DNA of 64,000 nucleotides from Lunularia cruciata (GCA_948567375.1 OX419756.1:20899001-20963000), one strand, 5' to 3'; positions 21,271 through 33,942 are shown, numbered from the stretch's first letter. Translations and numbers: made by a program. The notes: a model not told the origin generated them from the letters alone.

Positions 21271-23860
21271 TCAACTTTCCTCCGGGTACTTTCATGTTGT
21301 ACCTTTTTGCATATTGTCTATCGTACAACTCTCAAAGTTCTGCAAGCAAAATTTTCGGCTCTAGAGGATTGTGGACACCAACCACGCAATCTAAGTCTGG
21401 GTAAAATATCCCAACATCGGTAATTGGGCATTGGGCAGCTGAAAGTCCTAAGCTGCACATTTTCACGTCAGACTTCCATCCACGTGAGTATTATTATAGC
21501 CAAACTTTTCATGACATCATGTCAAATTCCCAGGTAACATGTGTGACTTTCAGTCTTTTGCAATGTGGATGGTCCAAGGTTGATGGCATGCAGAGGATTC
21601 CTTTGACGTAGGAATCCACATAGAATCAAATCAAATAGAGCGAAGCTTAATTACAAGGGTGAGAGTGAGTGTCGAAAATCTACAGGAGTCCTCTGAAGGA
21701 CCACAGGCGATCAAAGATTTGTATAAAGGTCGATTCTCAGAAAGTGCTGTGCCTCGTTCCCAGCCTAGAGAAATAGCACTTCCAGATGAACCAAACTAGC
21801 CCAGAATTTCAGAAGTATAATCTTTCAAGGGATTCCATTTATCAAGAGTTAAACTTTACATAACCGTGTGATTATCTTTCACAATCAGAATACATTGCCT
21901 TTTTCGTTTTCTCCGTCAGCATCCGATGATATTTACCACGGTATTTACCGGAAATCGACTGTGCAAAGTCAAGATTCAAGATGCATGCACCAGCAGTGCA
22001 TAAGACTTTCAGTACTAATGAAACTAGTACTTCCAATAAAAGAGTTTTTGCTATTTTTCCGTAATGGGACGATCATGATAGTTTGATTTTAGATCGGGAT
22101 GCTTCTCAAGACAAATAGTTGATAGAATCAACTTGCAACTTCAAAATGCTCAGCGAAAGTCTGAGTGATACTAAAATTACGCACAAGGAACACCAAAGCC
22201 AAGCGGCCTCACACAGATCTTGCATTGTCATTAAAATCAATGAAGTGGCTGTAAATCACAATGATGACGAATTCTATTGTATCGCCCTGCCCAGTGAGTC
22301 GTTTATTCAGGTGCGCGAACAAAATTAAAAAGTAATTTTGCTCTGACCACTCTCTGATTACTTGGAGTTACATTTTCACAGTCATTCATCTCCTGGGAGT
22401 TTGAAGAGATTCTTTTATTCATTTATTTCAGTATGCTAAACAATCATACAATGCATTCTAATTCCTTTTGAAATTGCACGTGAAGTAGTTGATTTAAAGG
22501 GGTAGATTCTTTTAACATTCTATGTAACCAACAGTTTAATCTTCCTCGTGTAAAGACATGAACGAACTAAGAGTACCATGGTGCGCAAAAATCTTCCACA
22601 GCAAATCGACTTGGGGACATGTGAATTGCCAAGGGTGGGGTTTAATTAAGCACTGGACAGGATTATATTTCTCAAAAGCCTGAAGCAACAATTTTTCAAA
22701 GAACCATTGGGTTTCTTGCCATAGAAGTTCCATATAATATCAGGCAATGAGAGACACTTCACTGCAGAACCTCAGGGCATTTAAGGTTATCGATATATAT
22801 GGTCTAAGTTCGTTCACTCCCACCACTCATCTATTATTATCATGTCAGGGACAGTATCCAGATATCTGAAGAAATGGATGACTCACTGACGGTCTAATGT
22901 GTTACCAAGGTTTAGTTAGCCAAAATGCGAAGGTTTAATAGGCTTTCGGTCACTTGATGACAACAAGACACTCACCGTGAAGTATGAACATTGTACAGCA
23001 CGTTTTACATCTTACGAACAATGCCAAGCAATAAAACAAACTCTGCTTTTAGTTATTCTTTTCACAAACTCTGCCACCCGTCTGTCATGGAACGCTTTCT
23101 TTGACGTTGATAGATTTTAAAGGTTCTAGGGTTCTTACGAAGCATATGGATTCAGGTGCTATAACATTGAAACCTTTAACTGTAAACTAGCGACATTGCC
23201 CGTTTGATACAGGAAGTGTTGGTAGATGATCAGTAGCTTCCTTGGAAAATCTACCCAAGAGAGATTTGTTATATTACTGCACCACTAGCTTGTGAAGAGA
23301 TTATTCCTGAAGTTCGGTTAAACACACTAAAAACTACACTAGCGGGAGTTTACTGCGAGTTTCCTTAAGATGCTCAAGTGTAAAAGTGTCCATATGGCAG
23401 ACAATTCTCAGAGCTGATCAAGTTCCTCATTTGAGATTGACAGCGATGTCAATAGTATGTACATAGCAACCACCGCCATCACATAGCAGCATGGTCAGGT
23501 TATATAGTGGCAATTTATCTTTTTTCTAGATGATGATAGTGAATTTGGTGATGGAGATTACTTTGTTAATTTATTATTGCTTGGAAAATCTTATGTTGGG
23601 TCATTCCTTTATCTTTTGCACAATGCCAGGATTAACATTGTCTGAAAAGGAGCAATTGTCCCCTATTTTGGTGTAACGTGCTCACCATACATGAAGCATT
23701 AAAGCCAAAGAAGGATATCCTACCAAATTATCATGCTTTGAATGGGTACTTTCTAACAATTGATATGTTAAACATAACATTGGGGCAGGACATGAAGTGA
23801 TAAAATGGAATTGCTTGAGTACATTGTTGAATTCAGACACCCTATTTGTACTTTCTACTA
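21271..23860. other. No gene seen
   Basis: Mixed AT-rich DNA. The open frames at 21,868-22,086, 22,119-22,328 and 22,536-22,733 are short and unsupported. No terminal repeats or coding motifs were found. Confidence 0.55.
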
Positions 23861-23929
23861 TAAATGTTGCTTTGCAAGATTAAATTCAATGGACCAATAT
23901 TTATCATCATGAAGCACTTGGTTGCATGC

Positions 23930-24480
23930 TACCAGAATTTCCTAGCTGTATTTTTCATATCGATTTTACATTGTGTCACATCAACCGACCAAGAATCAAG
24001 CTCCATAAGTGCTACTACAACAAGTGGAAAGCCAAATAATAATATTGTGATCATTGATCATGATTGCCTCATAATTTATGTGGATGTTGGATATGTAGGT
24101 TCATATCACAATGTTAGGTGTTTGCGAGTCATTCAGATTAACAATCATTGGTGTGAATACTTTCATAGTGACAATAATGACATCATTCAAGAATATCTAC
24201 TTAGAGATCTGTATTATATGCGAGTAGAAATATTAAAGCTCCAATGTATGGATGAGAGAGAAATAAAGAATATGCAACTTGGTCTTGTAGTACTCAACAT
24301 GCTATGCTAGGAGGTGTATTAAGGTCAAATGGGGAATAGGTGGTAGTAAAATTCATTTAGAAGAGGTTTTACTCTATGCACTAATCCACATGATTTATTT
24401 GCTCCAATGTTTGAATCTTGCTATAGAATAAAAACTTTCATTCATTATTCTTGTTTAGATGTTTCTATTGTTGATTTTGG
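23930..24480 (+). pseudogene. Second Harbinger-like transposase fragment (DDE_Tnp_4)
   Basis: The open frame 23,864-24,310 includes LIIYVDVGYVGSYHNVRCLR, a WCEYFHSDNNDIIQEYLLRD segment and MRVEILKLQCMDEREIKNM. These fit the D...PGS.HD.R and EYLLGDPGY blocks of plant HARBI1-like transposases, with the conserved Pro and Gly partly lost. After a frameshift the C-terminal block FESCYRIKTFIH appears near 24,405-24,440. Only the second half of the domain survives. It differs clearly from the copy at 7,829, so it is a separate family. Confidence 0.7.
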
Positions 24481-26483
24481 AGATACTATCAATGAAGATC
24501 TCGCTACTTAAGGAATTGCCAATGACTAAGCTTTGGATATATAAAAGTTGATGTATCATTTTTTTTCATAATTCATGATTCATATTGCAAATATGATTAC
24601 TACACTATATCAAACTTTAATATAGATAACAATATACAAATGAATTGATAATTTACTACTTGCACAAGAGTGCAATTTGGTATCACAAAGCTATGAAATT
24701 CTTGGAGCTAAAAATGAACTAGCCAGCAACTTTTATGATCAAGGATATGGTTCAATAGTCTACTTCAATAAATTAGTGTAGATGTAGGAGCTCAAGCAAA
24801 TCTTTCTAAATCTATTTTGATCTAGCAATGTTGCTAAAGCGCCAAAACATAAGAGGTTGGATTATTAAAGTCAAGGTGTAATGGAAAATTTATCTCAACT
24901 ATGTTTTATTTGATCTATCAAACTGCATGATTGATAGCATGTTATGTGAGAGATAGGTTTTGCCAATGGCTTTGTGACTATGCTAAATCCTCAAATATGC
25001 TCTAGAAGTTGTTGTCTAACAAAAAGGCTGTGGTCATGGATTCCTTGCCATGTGTTGAAGTAAAAAACATCTTGATTCTTAACCATTACAACTGAAATGG
25101 AAGAGAGAAATTTATTGAACCATGCTCTTGTTCATCCTTTCTTTAATCAGTCATTTTATAGAGTGTTAAATAAAAGTAGAGGTGTCAGACCGGTTATTTG
25201 ATTTTGTGGTGTATTGAGAGGTTCACAAAACCATAATGGCAGCTCAGTTAGCTAGACAAGAAATAAGACATGCTATTCATTCATTGTAAAGTGAGTTGAG
25301 ACCACTTGTAGAGCTAAAAAATTCCCATGCTATTTTATTTCTTAGTGTTTGCAATTTTATTGTAGAATAGATAGTATAGATTGATGAGTTGAGCAAATGC
25401 ACCATAAAGCATTGATCAAGAGTAAAAACAAATGCACCATAAGATATGAGAAAGTATCATGTTGTAAAATATGATAGTATTAAATTGATGAATTTAGCAA
25501 ATTCACCACAAAGCTTGATCAAGAGTCAACCCGATAAAATATGCACCACAGGATATAACAAAATAAATCGTTAATAGATCCAATGAATAGAGTACTAAAT
25601 TCATATGAATAGATAAATTTCAGTTGTGTTACAAATTAGCCAACTTATTTAGTTTCTCTAGAAACCCTTTACATGTATTGACACCATTTTCACAAAGAAA
25701 AACAAACTGCTATAAAGTTTGGATTAACAATTTAAGTTTGTGTTGTTTAAAATTTGCATTTGGACTTTGCTTTGCTTAATTTAAGCTTACTTTTCAAACT
25801 CCCAACTTCTGCTCAAATATGCCAACTTAGTGTTAAAAAGTTTTGACATTGGCTTCCCCATTAGTCTTCATTGTTTTTGCCATTCCTGCCAAAGCTTGGG
25901 CTCCTTTGGCTTGTAGCTTGGTCTTTGTTCCTTTGGTTGTTTTTTTTGAACGTGGTGGGATGGTGTAGAAACTTCAACCTTTGTATGGTTTACAATAAAT
26001 GATGAATTTGATGATGGTGTTGAAGTGTTATCAATGAAATCATTTTTTAATTTGATCATGTAGCACCTTGCATGTCCATCAATCACTTTCAACTCTTTCA
26101 AATTTCTTATTTTGCAATGAAACTTTTTATGCACCTTTGGCATTGTTGTTCCTCATATCTTTATTCAATATTAGGCTTTGCAATGATTTGACTTAAAGAG
26201 TGCATTTTTAGGGGAGCTCCTCTTCCAAAAACATTAATTTTTCTTTGCACAAGATTTTTGGGTTTCCTTGAGAAAGTCTCGAAAGACAGATTTCCAAACT
26301 TTTAATGGTAGCTTTTATGTTACATTAGTCTTACGCTTGAAATACTAAAAAATTGTATGAGACAACTAGCTTTCATGGTGAGCAAGTATTCTATCTTGAC
26401 AATGACCTTATGTTTCTTCATACAAGAGTGAAATTCTTGAAAGAAATCTCCATGGTCTTGGTTGCTAAAATGGCTTTGGCTTT
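24481..26483. other. No gene recognised
   Basis: AT-rich. A 91-codon minus-strand frame at 25,868-26,143 is basic and Ser/Pro-rich at its end (HHVQKKQPKEQRPSYKPKEP) with no family I know. A repeated theme with CACCATAAGATATGA and TGATCAAGAGT occurs around 25,400-25,560. Confidence 0.5.
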
Positions 26484-26812
26484 TGTAACAATATGAATTT
26501 TACCAATGAGTTAGTTTGGACTTATGAAGTAGCAAATAGGCAAAAATAAACAAGAATTATAAGAATATTATAAAATAATCTAGGAAGCTACTTGGTACCT
26601 TACAAGTATTGGGTAATATGCATGCCAAGTGGTGACTTCTAGGAATAAGCTTCTTGGGAAGCTTCTTGGCTAACATAGCTTGCATGTTAAGTAAGTGGTT
26701 TATAGAAATAAGCTTCTTAGAAAGCTTCCCAAATAGTTTAGCTTGCATGCCAAGTAGGCGGCTTCTGAAATGAAGTTTCTTGAGAAGCTTCTTGAGAAGC
26801 TTCTCAAGAGTG
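26484..26812 (+). mobile_element. Family A copy A2: 5' LTR, truncated and fused to RT
   Basis: Starts TGTAACAATATG and follows the A3 LTR for about 330 bp through the AAGCTTC-rich U3. It then switches directly into RT coding sequence at about 26,813 (GGAGCACAATATTTCTCCAA). The TATA region, primer site, gag, protease and front of RT are missing. The base run before it (GCTTT) nearly matches the run after the 3' LTR (ACTTT), so the outer ends look intact and the deletion is internal. Confidence 0.82.
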
Positions 26813-28980
26813 GAGCACAATATTTCTCCAAGTTGGATCTCCAAAGCGGCTATTGGAAAATTTCCATTGATAGAGAGGATGTGAAAAAGACAATATTTTG
26901 CATAAGTTATGGGCATTGTGAATGGATAATTCTACCTTTTGGGCTCACCATTGCACCATTAGTCTTCATGGATCAGATGCATTGGGTGTTAGATGGGCTA
27001 TTGGACCGGTGCATGGTGGTGTGCTTGGATGATACTTTGATCTATAGCAAGACAAAGGTAAACACACAAATCATTTGCTAGAAGTGCTAAGACAACTATG
27101 TCAATGTAAGTTTTATTGCAAGAAGTCAAAGTGTACTTTTTGGCAAAAAGTAGTTACCTTCTTGGGTCATAAGATCTCATCAAAGGGGATTACAATGGAA
27201 GAAGAGAAGATCAAGGCCATTATTGATTGGCCTACTCCAAAAGATGCCATAGAAATATAGGAATGTAATGGATTGGCAAGTTTTTACCAATGATTCATCC
27301 ACTATTATGCTCATGTGGCCGCACCATTGACCAACCTCTTGAGGAAGACCTCAAGTTTTCAATGGACAACCAAGCATGAAGAAGTATTCCAAAAGCTGAA
27401 ACATATAGGGACTTCAAGACCCATTCTTCAACCATATGATCCTCAACTACCTTGTGTGGTTGATTTTGAGCTAACTTTGCCATTTGAATTGTGTTGCAAC
27501 AAGAATTTCTAGATTGGTTAGATCTCATTGCCTTTGTGTCTTGCCAACTAAACACCACAAAAAGGTATTACTTTGCTCAAGATCAAGAACAAATAGCAAT
27601 GGTTTATGCCACCAAGGTGTAGAGGCATTATCTCTTGGGGAAATAAGTGATCATGTGAACCAATCACAAACACTTATAGACATTACATTTAGAGCACATG
27701 AAAAAAGAGTAGCTATCATTGATAGGAGGAACAAATACATTTTTTTTTATCTCAAACTTGAATACAAACCTGGTAGGTTCCATTTCATCCTTGATGCCTT
27801 ATCACAATAACCTGATTTGAAGTCTCTTCCTCTCATCATAGTGGCAATCATGATAGTGATAGTCAACTCAAAAGTCAAAATCAAGTTTAGGATAACTTTA
27901 CAACAAGACCCTTCTTTTAGATGGTACAAGGTCATCTTGTAGCACACAAAAAGGAATATAACATCTTCTTCTTCAAGGACGGCCTTCTACTTTGTGAGAA
28001 CCAGATCTTTGCTCAAGCCAAGGGAGGTTTACAACTTGTGTGCCTATAAGAAGCCCATGATTTACCAATTGCTAGTCATATGGGCATGGACAAGACTTTG
28101 GGTACTCTACAATGCCAATGCCAAACATGGCACAAAATGTTTGAGAGTTTATCCAATCTTGTGAGAGCTACCAACACAATAAGGCTAGCAACCAGAAACC
28201 AAGTGGACTCCTTCAACCACTTTTCATCCCATCTGCTCACTGGGAACACATGAGCTTAGATCTCATCACCTCCTTGCCCAAGACAAAATAAGGTCACACA
28301 ATTGTGGTATTTATGGAAGTTGAGTAAGCAAATCCATTTGGCACCAAACTTTGATATAGTGGATATTTCAACATTGGCCCACATCTACTTCAACAATGCC
28401 TTCAAGCATCATGGAATACCTCATGTACTCATCTCCAATCTTGATCCTTGATTCATTGGAAATTTTTTCCAAGCACTCTTCTAGATACTCGGTACCAAGC
28501 TTACTTTGTCCATGGCTTACCATCCTCAAACTGATAGATAAACCAAATGTGCAAATCACACCATGGAGGATATACTTTGTGCCTTTTTCAATGTTCACCA
28601 TACCAACTGGGATGAATGTCTTGTAGCTACTAAGTTTGCATATAATAATTCTAAATAAGCAAACATCATATTTTCTCCTTTCCTCTTTAATTTTGGCCAA
28701 GACCTACTTGTTTTAAATACTCTTCTTTCTCCTCCTCCATCTCATGTCCCTCATACTTCCACCTTCTTGACCACAATATCCTAATCTCTACAACAAGCCA
28801 AATCTCATCTACTTGTTGCTCAAATTGTTAGAAACAATACACAAAACAACATTATCATAATCTCACCTTTCAAATTGGTGATAAGGTCATGCTTTCTTCT
28901 AGTAACCTACCCCTTTCACTTGATACCCAGGTCTGTAAACTTACTCCTGATTGGATAGGTTCATTTGATGTCACCAAAAT
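26813..28980 (+). pseudogene. Family A copy A2: RT, RNase H and integrase, decayed
   Basis: RT resumes at YFSKLDLQSGYWKISIDRED, with LPFGLTIAPLVF and CLDDTLIYS (DD pair present), in 26,813-27,081. The RT thumb and connection (CTFWQKVVTFLGHKIS, 27,120-27,185) and RNase H (to about 27,810, with KLEYKPGRFHFILDALSQ) follow. Integrase has MSLDLITSLPKTK near 28,250, SNLDP near 28,437 (second catalytic Asp changed to Asn) and a QTDR-x-TKCAN block near 28,530 where the catalytic Glu has become Lys. Many CAG/CAA codons have become stops. Confidence 0.82.
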
Positions 28981-29089
28981 CATTTTGGCTTATTGACTTG
29001 CCTTGGGTTGTCATAAGCATTCACCCTATTTCAAAGTTAAAAACCTTTTGTTCTAATCCATCTTGTCCAATTTCCTCCTCCTCCTCCCA

Positions 29090-29270
29090 TACCTCTCAAC
29101 AATCATGAGGAATATGAAGTTGATCATATCCTTGTACGTTACCACATTCAACATGGCCGCCAACAACATATAGAGTACAAAGTCCTTTAGAAAGGGTATC
29201 CCCTTCATGATGCAACTTGGGAGTCTCTTTCTCATCTCCAAAATGCACAAATGACCCTCTAGGAGTTTGA
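29090..29270 (+). pseudogene. Chromodomain at the end of the A2 integrase
   Basis: The plus strand encodes EEYEVDHILVRYHIQHGR, then EYKVL-x-KGYPLHDATWES (one stop where Trp is expected). This is the classical chromodomain pattern: aromatic cage region, YxVKWKGY-like block and TWEP-like end. It identifies family A as a chromovirus. The chromodomain would bind methylated histone H3 and steer integration into heterochromatin. In copy A3 the integrase is cut off before this point by another element. Confidence 0.82.
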
Positions 29271-29319
29271 AGCTTCCATGGTGACAAGGGCATCACCAAC
29301 TTAGCAATGCCATAATATA

Positions 29320-29805
29320 TGACATTATGGAATTTACCAACAAGATTGAGAGTAATGAAGTAGCAAATAGGCCAAATAAATCAAGAATTATAAGAATATT
29401 CTAGAAGCATCTAAGAAACTACTTGGTACCTTCCAAGTATTAGGTAATGTGCATGCCAAGTGGTGGCTTCTAGGAGGAAGCTTCTAAGCTACCTTAGCTT
29501 GCATGCCAAGTAGGAGGCTTCTAGAAGGAAGCTTCTTGGGAAGATTTCCAAGAAGCTTAGCTTAGCTTCCTGGCTAGCTTAGCTTGTATGCCAAGTAGGT
29601 GGCTTTTAGAAACAAACTTCTTGGTTAACTTAGCTTGCACTCTAAGGAAGCAATTTTTAGGAGCTCCTGGAGAAGTTTCTTAAGAGCCTTGTTTGCTTCT
29701 TATAATTACCAAAGCCCAAGCTCATGCTAGGCATTTGGAGTTTCCTGCATTCCAGAGTCCCAATATGATGTTTCATTCTCCTATTTCTTTCCTCGGTCTT
29801 TTATA
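29320..29805 (+). mobile_element. Family A copy A2: 3' LTR
   Basis: Runs from TGACATTATGG (mutated TGTAACAATATGG) to GGTCTTTTATA (A3 ends CTTTTACA); 486 bp against 487 bp in A3. The perfect heat-shock trimer GAA-TA-TTC-TA-GAA is conserved at 29,394-29,406. The TATA box of A3 has decayed to TATAATTA here. Confidence 0.82.
29394..29406 (+). promoter_or_regulatory. Heat-shock element trimer in the A2 LTR
   Basis: GAATATTCTAGAA is a perfect nGAAnnTTCnnGAAn. It aligns with the sites at 6-18 and 3,388-3,400 in A1, so it belonged to the ancestral LTR. Confidence 0.65.
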
Positions 29806-30329
29806 ACTTTGGTTGTTGAAATGGCTTGGGGTTGTAAGGGAATTCTTCTTTGTTTTTGAAAGAGCTCCATTGGTCAAAATGGCTTGAGGTTGTGAAAGAC
29901 TTATTTTTTATTGGATGCACCTTATAATTGATTCAAGTTAAACATGTTTCTTGTAATTGAAAATTTAACCCCAATTTGAACTTTTATTTTTTGTCATGCT
30001 AGTTTTTCACAAGTCCTAAGAAAAAATCTCTTTTAATTTTCAAATGACATTATTATATCTCAAGGAAAAAAAGAAAAAGGAGTGAAAGAGGGGAAAAAGA
30101 GCATAGAACCCCAAAAAAGTGAAAAAGCCTAAGCAAAATTAAAAACCTTAGGTAGTGCAAGGAGAAAGCCTACAAACCAAGTGAAAAGCAACCAAATGGG
30201 CAATGGGCACACTTACTACTATTGCTTGTCTATGAAGACCCATGGTTTGAGAGCAGTATAAGGTGACCAAAACTCTAGATCAAAAGTTAGAGGTGAGCAT
30301 GGCTTGGGAGACAACCATAGTCCATCTCC
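29806..30329. other. No gene; purine-rich stretch
   Basis: After the A2 LTR comes sequence resembling the pre-insertion flank (GGTTGTTGAAATGGCTTGG here, GGTTGCTAAAATGGCTTTGG before 26,484). A purine-rich run with AAAAAGAAAAAGGAGTGAAA follows (30,065-30,180), of the kind found near the 3' ends of Athila/Tat-type elements. Confidence 0.5.
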
Positions 30330-31507
30330 TCTACAAGGAACCTTAATTTTTCTTCCTTGAATAATCCATCAAAGTGGTGATGAAGGTATCTAAATATCTC
30401 AACAATCAAAAGACAAAGGTATCAAAGGAGAGCCATGGTGCATAATGATCTTCTTTCCTCCAAGCTAAAATAGTTATTGTTGCTCTTGCTTGAATGCTAG
30501 CTTGTGGTAGTATCTCTACACATAAGAAGTTTGCAACCACCACATCAAACAAAGTATGCCAACCATCTATAAATGTGATGATATCTGCTCTCACTTGGCA
30601 TGGAGGTGGTTTCAATAAGTCTAACCACCACTTTGTCTATACTTGGGATTGTGTAGCTTGAAGGAGCTAAGCCACCATGTCATAGATGGGATCATGATTT
30701 GTAGTGGGCTCTCTACCCACTACATAACATAGAATATGTATGCCATATGTGTCATATGTCAAGTTGCATGCACATTGATTTGGAAGCGCTAGTAGGGCCA
30801 AATATGGAAGACCTAAGTGTAAGTGAAATGTAGTGTAGAACTCCTCAAATGTGAAATAGAAGTCTTCTATGAACAAGGAGGCATGGAGTCAAGCCCTATA
30901 GCCTTTCACTCTACAAGAGAAAATCCTAGCTTTGTGAAATACTAGTGCATTAGTAAGGATGTTGGTAAGGGTGTGGATGTGCATATGCTACCTCAATCAT
31001 CTAGGAATCTTGTCATACAAAGTTGATAAACATTGTAGTAGCTATGCATAGCAGGCATGACAAAAGGTCATGAGCCATCCATAGAGCCAAGGCTATTTGT
31101 AATCTACACTTCTCTAAAAGCTATGAGAGCATACCTAGCTCTAACAAAGGAGAGAAGATGCGTTCAATGGTGCTATCAAATCTGCATAAGTGTGGCAAAA
31201 TTTTTTGTTAGAAGGTATGTGCAAGCTAGATAGAAGGCTTAGGGAAGATTTAAAAAATACAAAATTGGAGTCGGCTACATAAGTGTTCCTTAACTTAAGG
31301 AATAACCGAGCATGGGCTATGGCCTAAACTAGTATGTTGGAGATGGACAAGATGCAATAATCCTTTACTCCTAATGGAGGTCCCAATACCTTCATGGCTT
31401 CTATTGGGAATTGGAACCCCAGTGTAAAGTCAAAGGGAGTCAAGATTGCACTTGAATTCCATACCTTGCATTTACAAGTTTGGACTTGTAAACCCAAGGT
31501 CTCTCTA
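30330..31507 (-). pseudogene. LINE reverse-transcriptase C-terminal region, decayed
   Basis: Minus-strand pieces in order: GLQVQTCKCKVWNSS and AMKVLGPPLGVKDY (31,324-31,507, the region after the catalytic motif of plant LINE RTs); FDSTIERIFSPLLELG (near 31,150); an AHDLLSC/YYNVYQ segment (30,990-31,090); then TFIDGWHTLFDVVVANFLCV (30,406-30,615) and VEIFRYLHHHFDGLFKE (about 30,340-30,400). The final blocks correspond to those seen at 17,830-18,250. Its upstream end is cut by the LTR start at 31,508. Many stops are present. Confidence 0.65.
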
Positions 31508-31712
31508 TGTAATACCATTAACTAGATATATTATCTAAAGGTGGAAATTGGCTTGGTAATATCTAGAAGAATACTATACATGATGGTCCAAGTAGACCAA
31601 ATAGATGTGTCACCAAAAAAGTATTTCCACTAATACGATAGAGATTGAAAACACACTGAAACCTTCAAAGCTAATTTCAAAGGCCTAAATGGGTGAATTA
31701 GGCTTTGAAAAG
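31508..31712 (+). mobile_element. Truncated LTR of family S
   Basis: Begins TGTAATACCATTAACTAG, the same start as the solo LTR at 2,317 (TGTAATACCAAGAACTAG), and follows it through TATACATGATGG, TCACCAAAA and GGCCTAAA-GG-TGAATTAGGC. It lacks the 157-bp internal duplication of the first copy and stops near 31,712. Confidence 0.78.
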
Positions 31713-33441
31713 GTCTTCAAAGACAAAATGAAGAAGAGGATGTTGATATCACATAAAAAAATGAAGGTAGCTAGTAAATTTACCTCATGGCCTTATTGGC
31801 TAAATGGAGAAGAGTAAAAGCAGGTAGAGGAAGAAGACAAGTGCACAAAGGTTGAGGAAGACAAATTGACATCTGATTTTTGTAAAAATAAAGTCATAGA
31901 AGGCAATTAGGTGAGAGTATTGGTAAACCCTAGAACAATACAAAATATCTTGTATTGCTCTATTGCAATAAGGTTGGAGATGGAATTGGAGAACAATGAG
32001 AATGAGGAAGTAGAGTTACCTAATGGTCAAAGAACATTGAGTCATTACCTAGAAAGGTAACACTCTCTATAGAAGATTATCAAGAAGAAATTGAGTGGCA
32101 AGTGATATGATTAGCTCATTGTGCTGTGATCTTAGGCATGTTGTGGATGGAACACTACAACCCTATGGTCAATTGGAGAAAGAAAAAAGTGAGGACTAGC
32201 CAATGGAAGATCATTGGGAATAAAGAAAGATCACAAAGGCAAGTAATGCCTCTTTATGTCATAGGAACAGCTATTAGTAAGACAAATAGATGTTTCATGA
32301 GTTTATTCAAAGAAGTCCAAAGTGCACAACTCAATGGACTAATTTTTGAGAGTTTTCAAGATGTGGTCAATGAGTTTGAAGATGTATTTCATCTACAGAG
32401 CAATTATAACCAAATTAGGATCATAGAGGAAGATGTATACAAAACTATCTTTTGAACAAGGTATGGTCACTTTGAGTACCTGGTGATGCCTTTTGGCCTA
32501 ACCAACATACCAACCATTGTCATGAGTTTGATGAATGACATATTTTTTCCATACTTGGATAAATCTATTATCATTTTACTTGATGATATCTTAGGTTACA
32601 ATTGGACGATGATGGATCAAGCAAAATTTGCAAGAAGTTCTTTAGATTTTGTGACAAAATTAGTTGTATGTTAAAATTTAAAAGTGAAAGTTTGGTAAGT
32701 CCAAAGTAGACTACTTGGGACATAGAGTAAGTATAGAAGGTATCCAAGTGTTAAAAAATAAAGATCATTTAAAAATAAGGTGCTTTAGAAGATCAAACTC
32801 AACTCAAGAGTTTCTTAGGATTGATGGGTTCTATCATCAATTTGTCAAGGACTTCTCTTAGGTCACATAACCTCTAAAAATACTATTTGGCAAGGAGAGG
32901 AAGTGCATGAGGGGAATTACACAAGGGTTGAAAGATGCATTACTACATGCACCAATCTTGAAATGGTATGACCCAAAACATCCAATGTTGCAATAGGAGC
33001 AATACTACTACAAGAACGGAATGATAGATGGCACTGAATTGCATTTTCTCTGAAAAGTTGTTATTGGTAGAATGCAACAATCAACCCAATAAGAAGAGTT
33101 GGTCATTATCCTTGCAACCAAACATTGGAAGCACTATCTTGGTAGGAAGGTATTTGTAATGGAGATAGACCACAAACCTCTAGTCTACCTTGAGACTTAG
33201 AAAAATCTATTTCATTGGTAGATTGGTAGGTAGAGTGGAGACAAAGGTTCAAACATGATGATCAAATATGTGGAAAGCAAGAAGAAAGTTGTAAATGTAT
33301 TCCCCAAATGCCTATTGCAAACAATCCAATGGTAGAGGTCAAGATGAACCCATAATTCTGACCAAGGATTCTTATTAATACAAAGATTGACTCACAAATT
33401 ATGGGAGCTCAATCATCCAAAGGCATAACCAATACCTAAAT
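31713..33441 (+). pseudogene. Gypsy polyprotein remnant (element H): protease end, deleted RT, RNase H
   Basis: A protease-like end (VILGMLWMEHYNPMVNW, 32,120-32,170) leads to an RT lead-in (NEFEDVFHLQ). Without a frame change this joins SNYNQIRIIEEDVYKTIF, so about 130 residues of RT fingers are deleted in frame. MPFGLTNIPTIVMSLMNDIF and IILLDDILGYN (DD intact) follow at 32,483-32,600. RNase H pieces KVDYLGHRVS, KWYDPKHPML and EIDHKPLVYLET extend to about 33,340. No LTR of its own is seen; it differs from family A in sequence. Confidence 0.72.
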
Positions 33442-33928
33442 TGTAACAATATGGAGTTTTCCAATGAGTTAGTCAAGGCTAACAAAGTAGCAAATATACC
33501 AAATTAGCCTATAATAGCCTAGAAGTATCTAAGAAGCTACTTAGTACCTTCTAAGTATTGAGTAATGTGCATGCCAAATGGTGACTTTTAGGAAGAAGCT
33601 TCTTGGGAAGCTGCCCAACTAGTTTAGCTTGCACTTCAAGTAGGTAGCTTCTAGAAGGAAGTTTTTAAAGGTTTCTAGCTAGCTTAGCTTGCATGCCAAG
33701 TAAGTGACTTCTAAAAGGAAGCTTCTTGAGAAGCTTTTCAATTAGCTTGGCTTGCACTTCAAGAAAGTGGCTTAAGGAAACTTCTTGAGAAGCTTCTCAA
33801 GAGCCTTGTATGCTCTTTATAAATACCAAAGCCAAAGCGCATGCTAATCATTTGGAGTTTCACACACTCAAGTGTCCCAATGTGATCTTCAATTCGTCTA
33901 TTTCTCTCCTTGATCTTGGTCTTTTACA
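33442..33928 (+). mobile_element. Family A copy A3: intact 5' LTR
   Basis: 487 bp from TGTAACAATATGGAG to CTTTTACA, the best-preserved LTR of the family here. U3 has several HindIII-type palindromes in the context CTTGCATGCCAAG/GGCTTCTAGAAGG. A TATA box TATAAATA lies at 33,818-33,825, leaving about 100 bp for R and U5. The distal heat-shock trimer of A1 and A2 is mutated here; only two-unit sites remain. Confidence 0.88.
33818..33825 (+). promoter_or_regulatory. TATA box of the A3 LTR
   Basis: TATAAATA, in the same relative position as the minus-strand TATAAATA of A1 (3,162-3,169). Transcription would start about 30 bp downstream. Confidence 0.65.
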
Positions 33929-33942
33929 TTAGTATCAGATTA
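33929..33942 (+). other. Primer-binding site of A3
   Basis: TTAGTATCAGATTAGG directly follows the LTR and resembles TGGTATCAGAGC, complementary to initiator tRNA-Met. Confidence 0.75.

Noticed and set aside
23864-23930. Signal peptide at the start of the 148-codon frame
   Set aside because: The hydrophobic stretch precedes a Harbinger transposase core and is in decayed DNA; a secreted protein makes no sense here.
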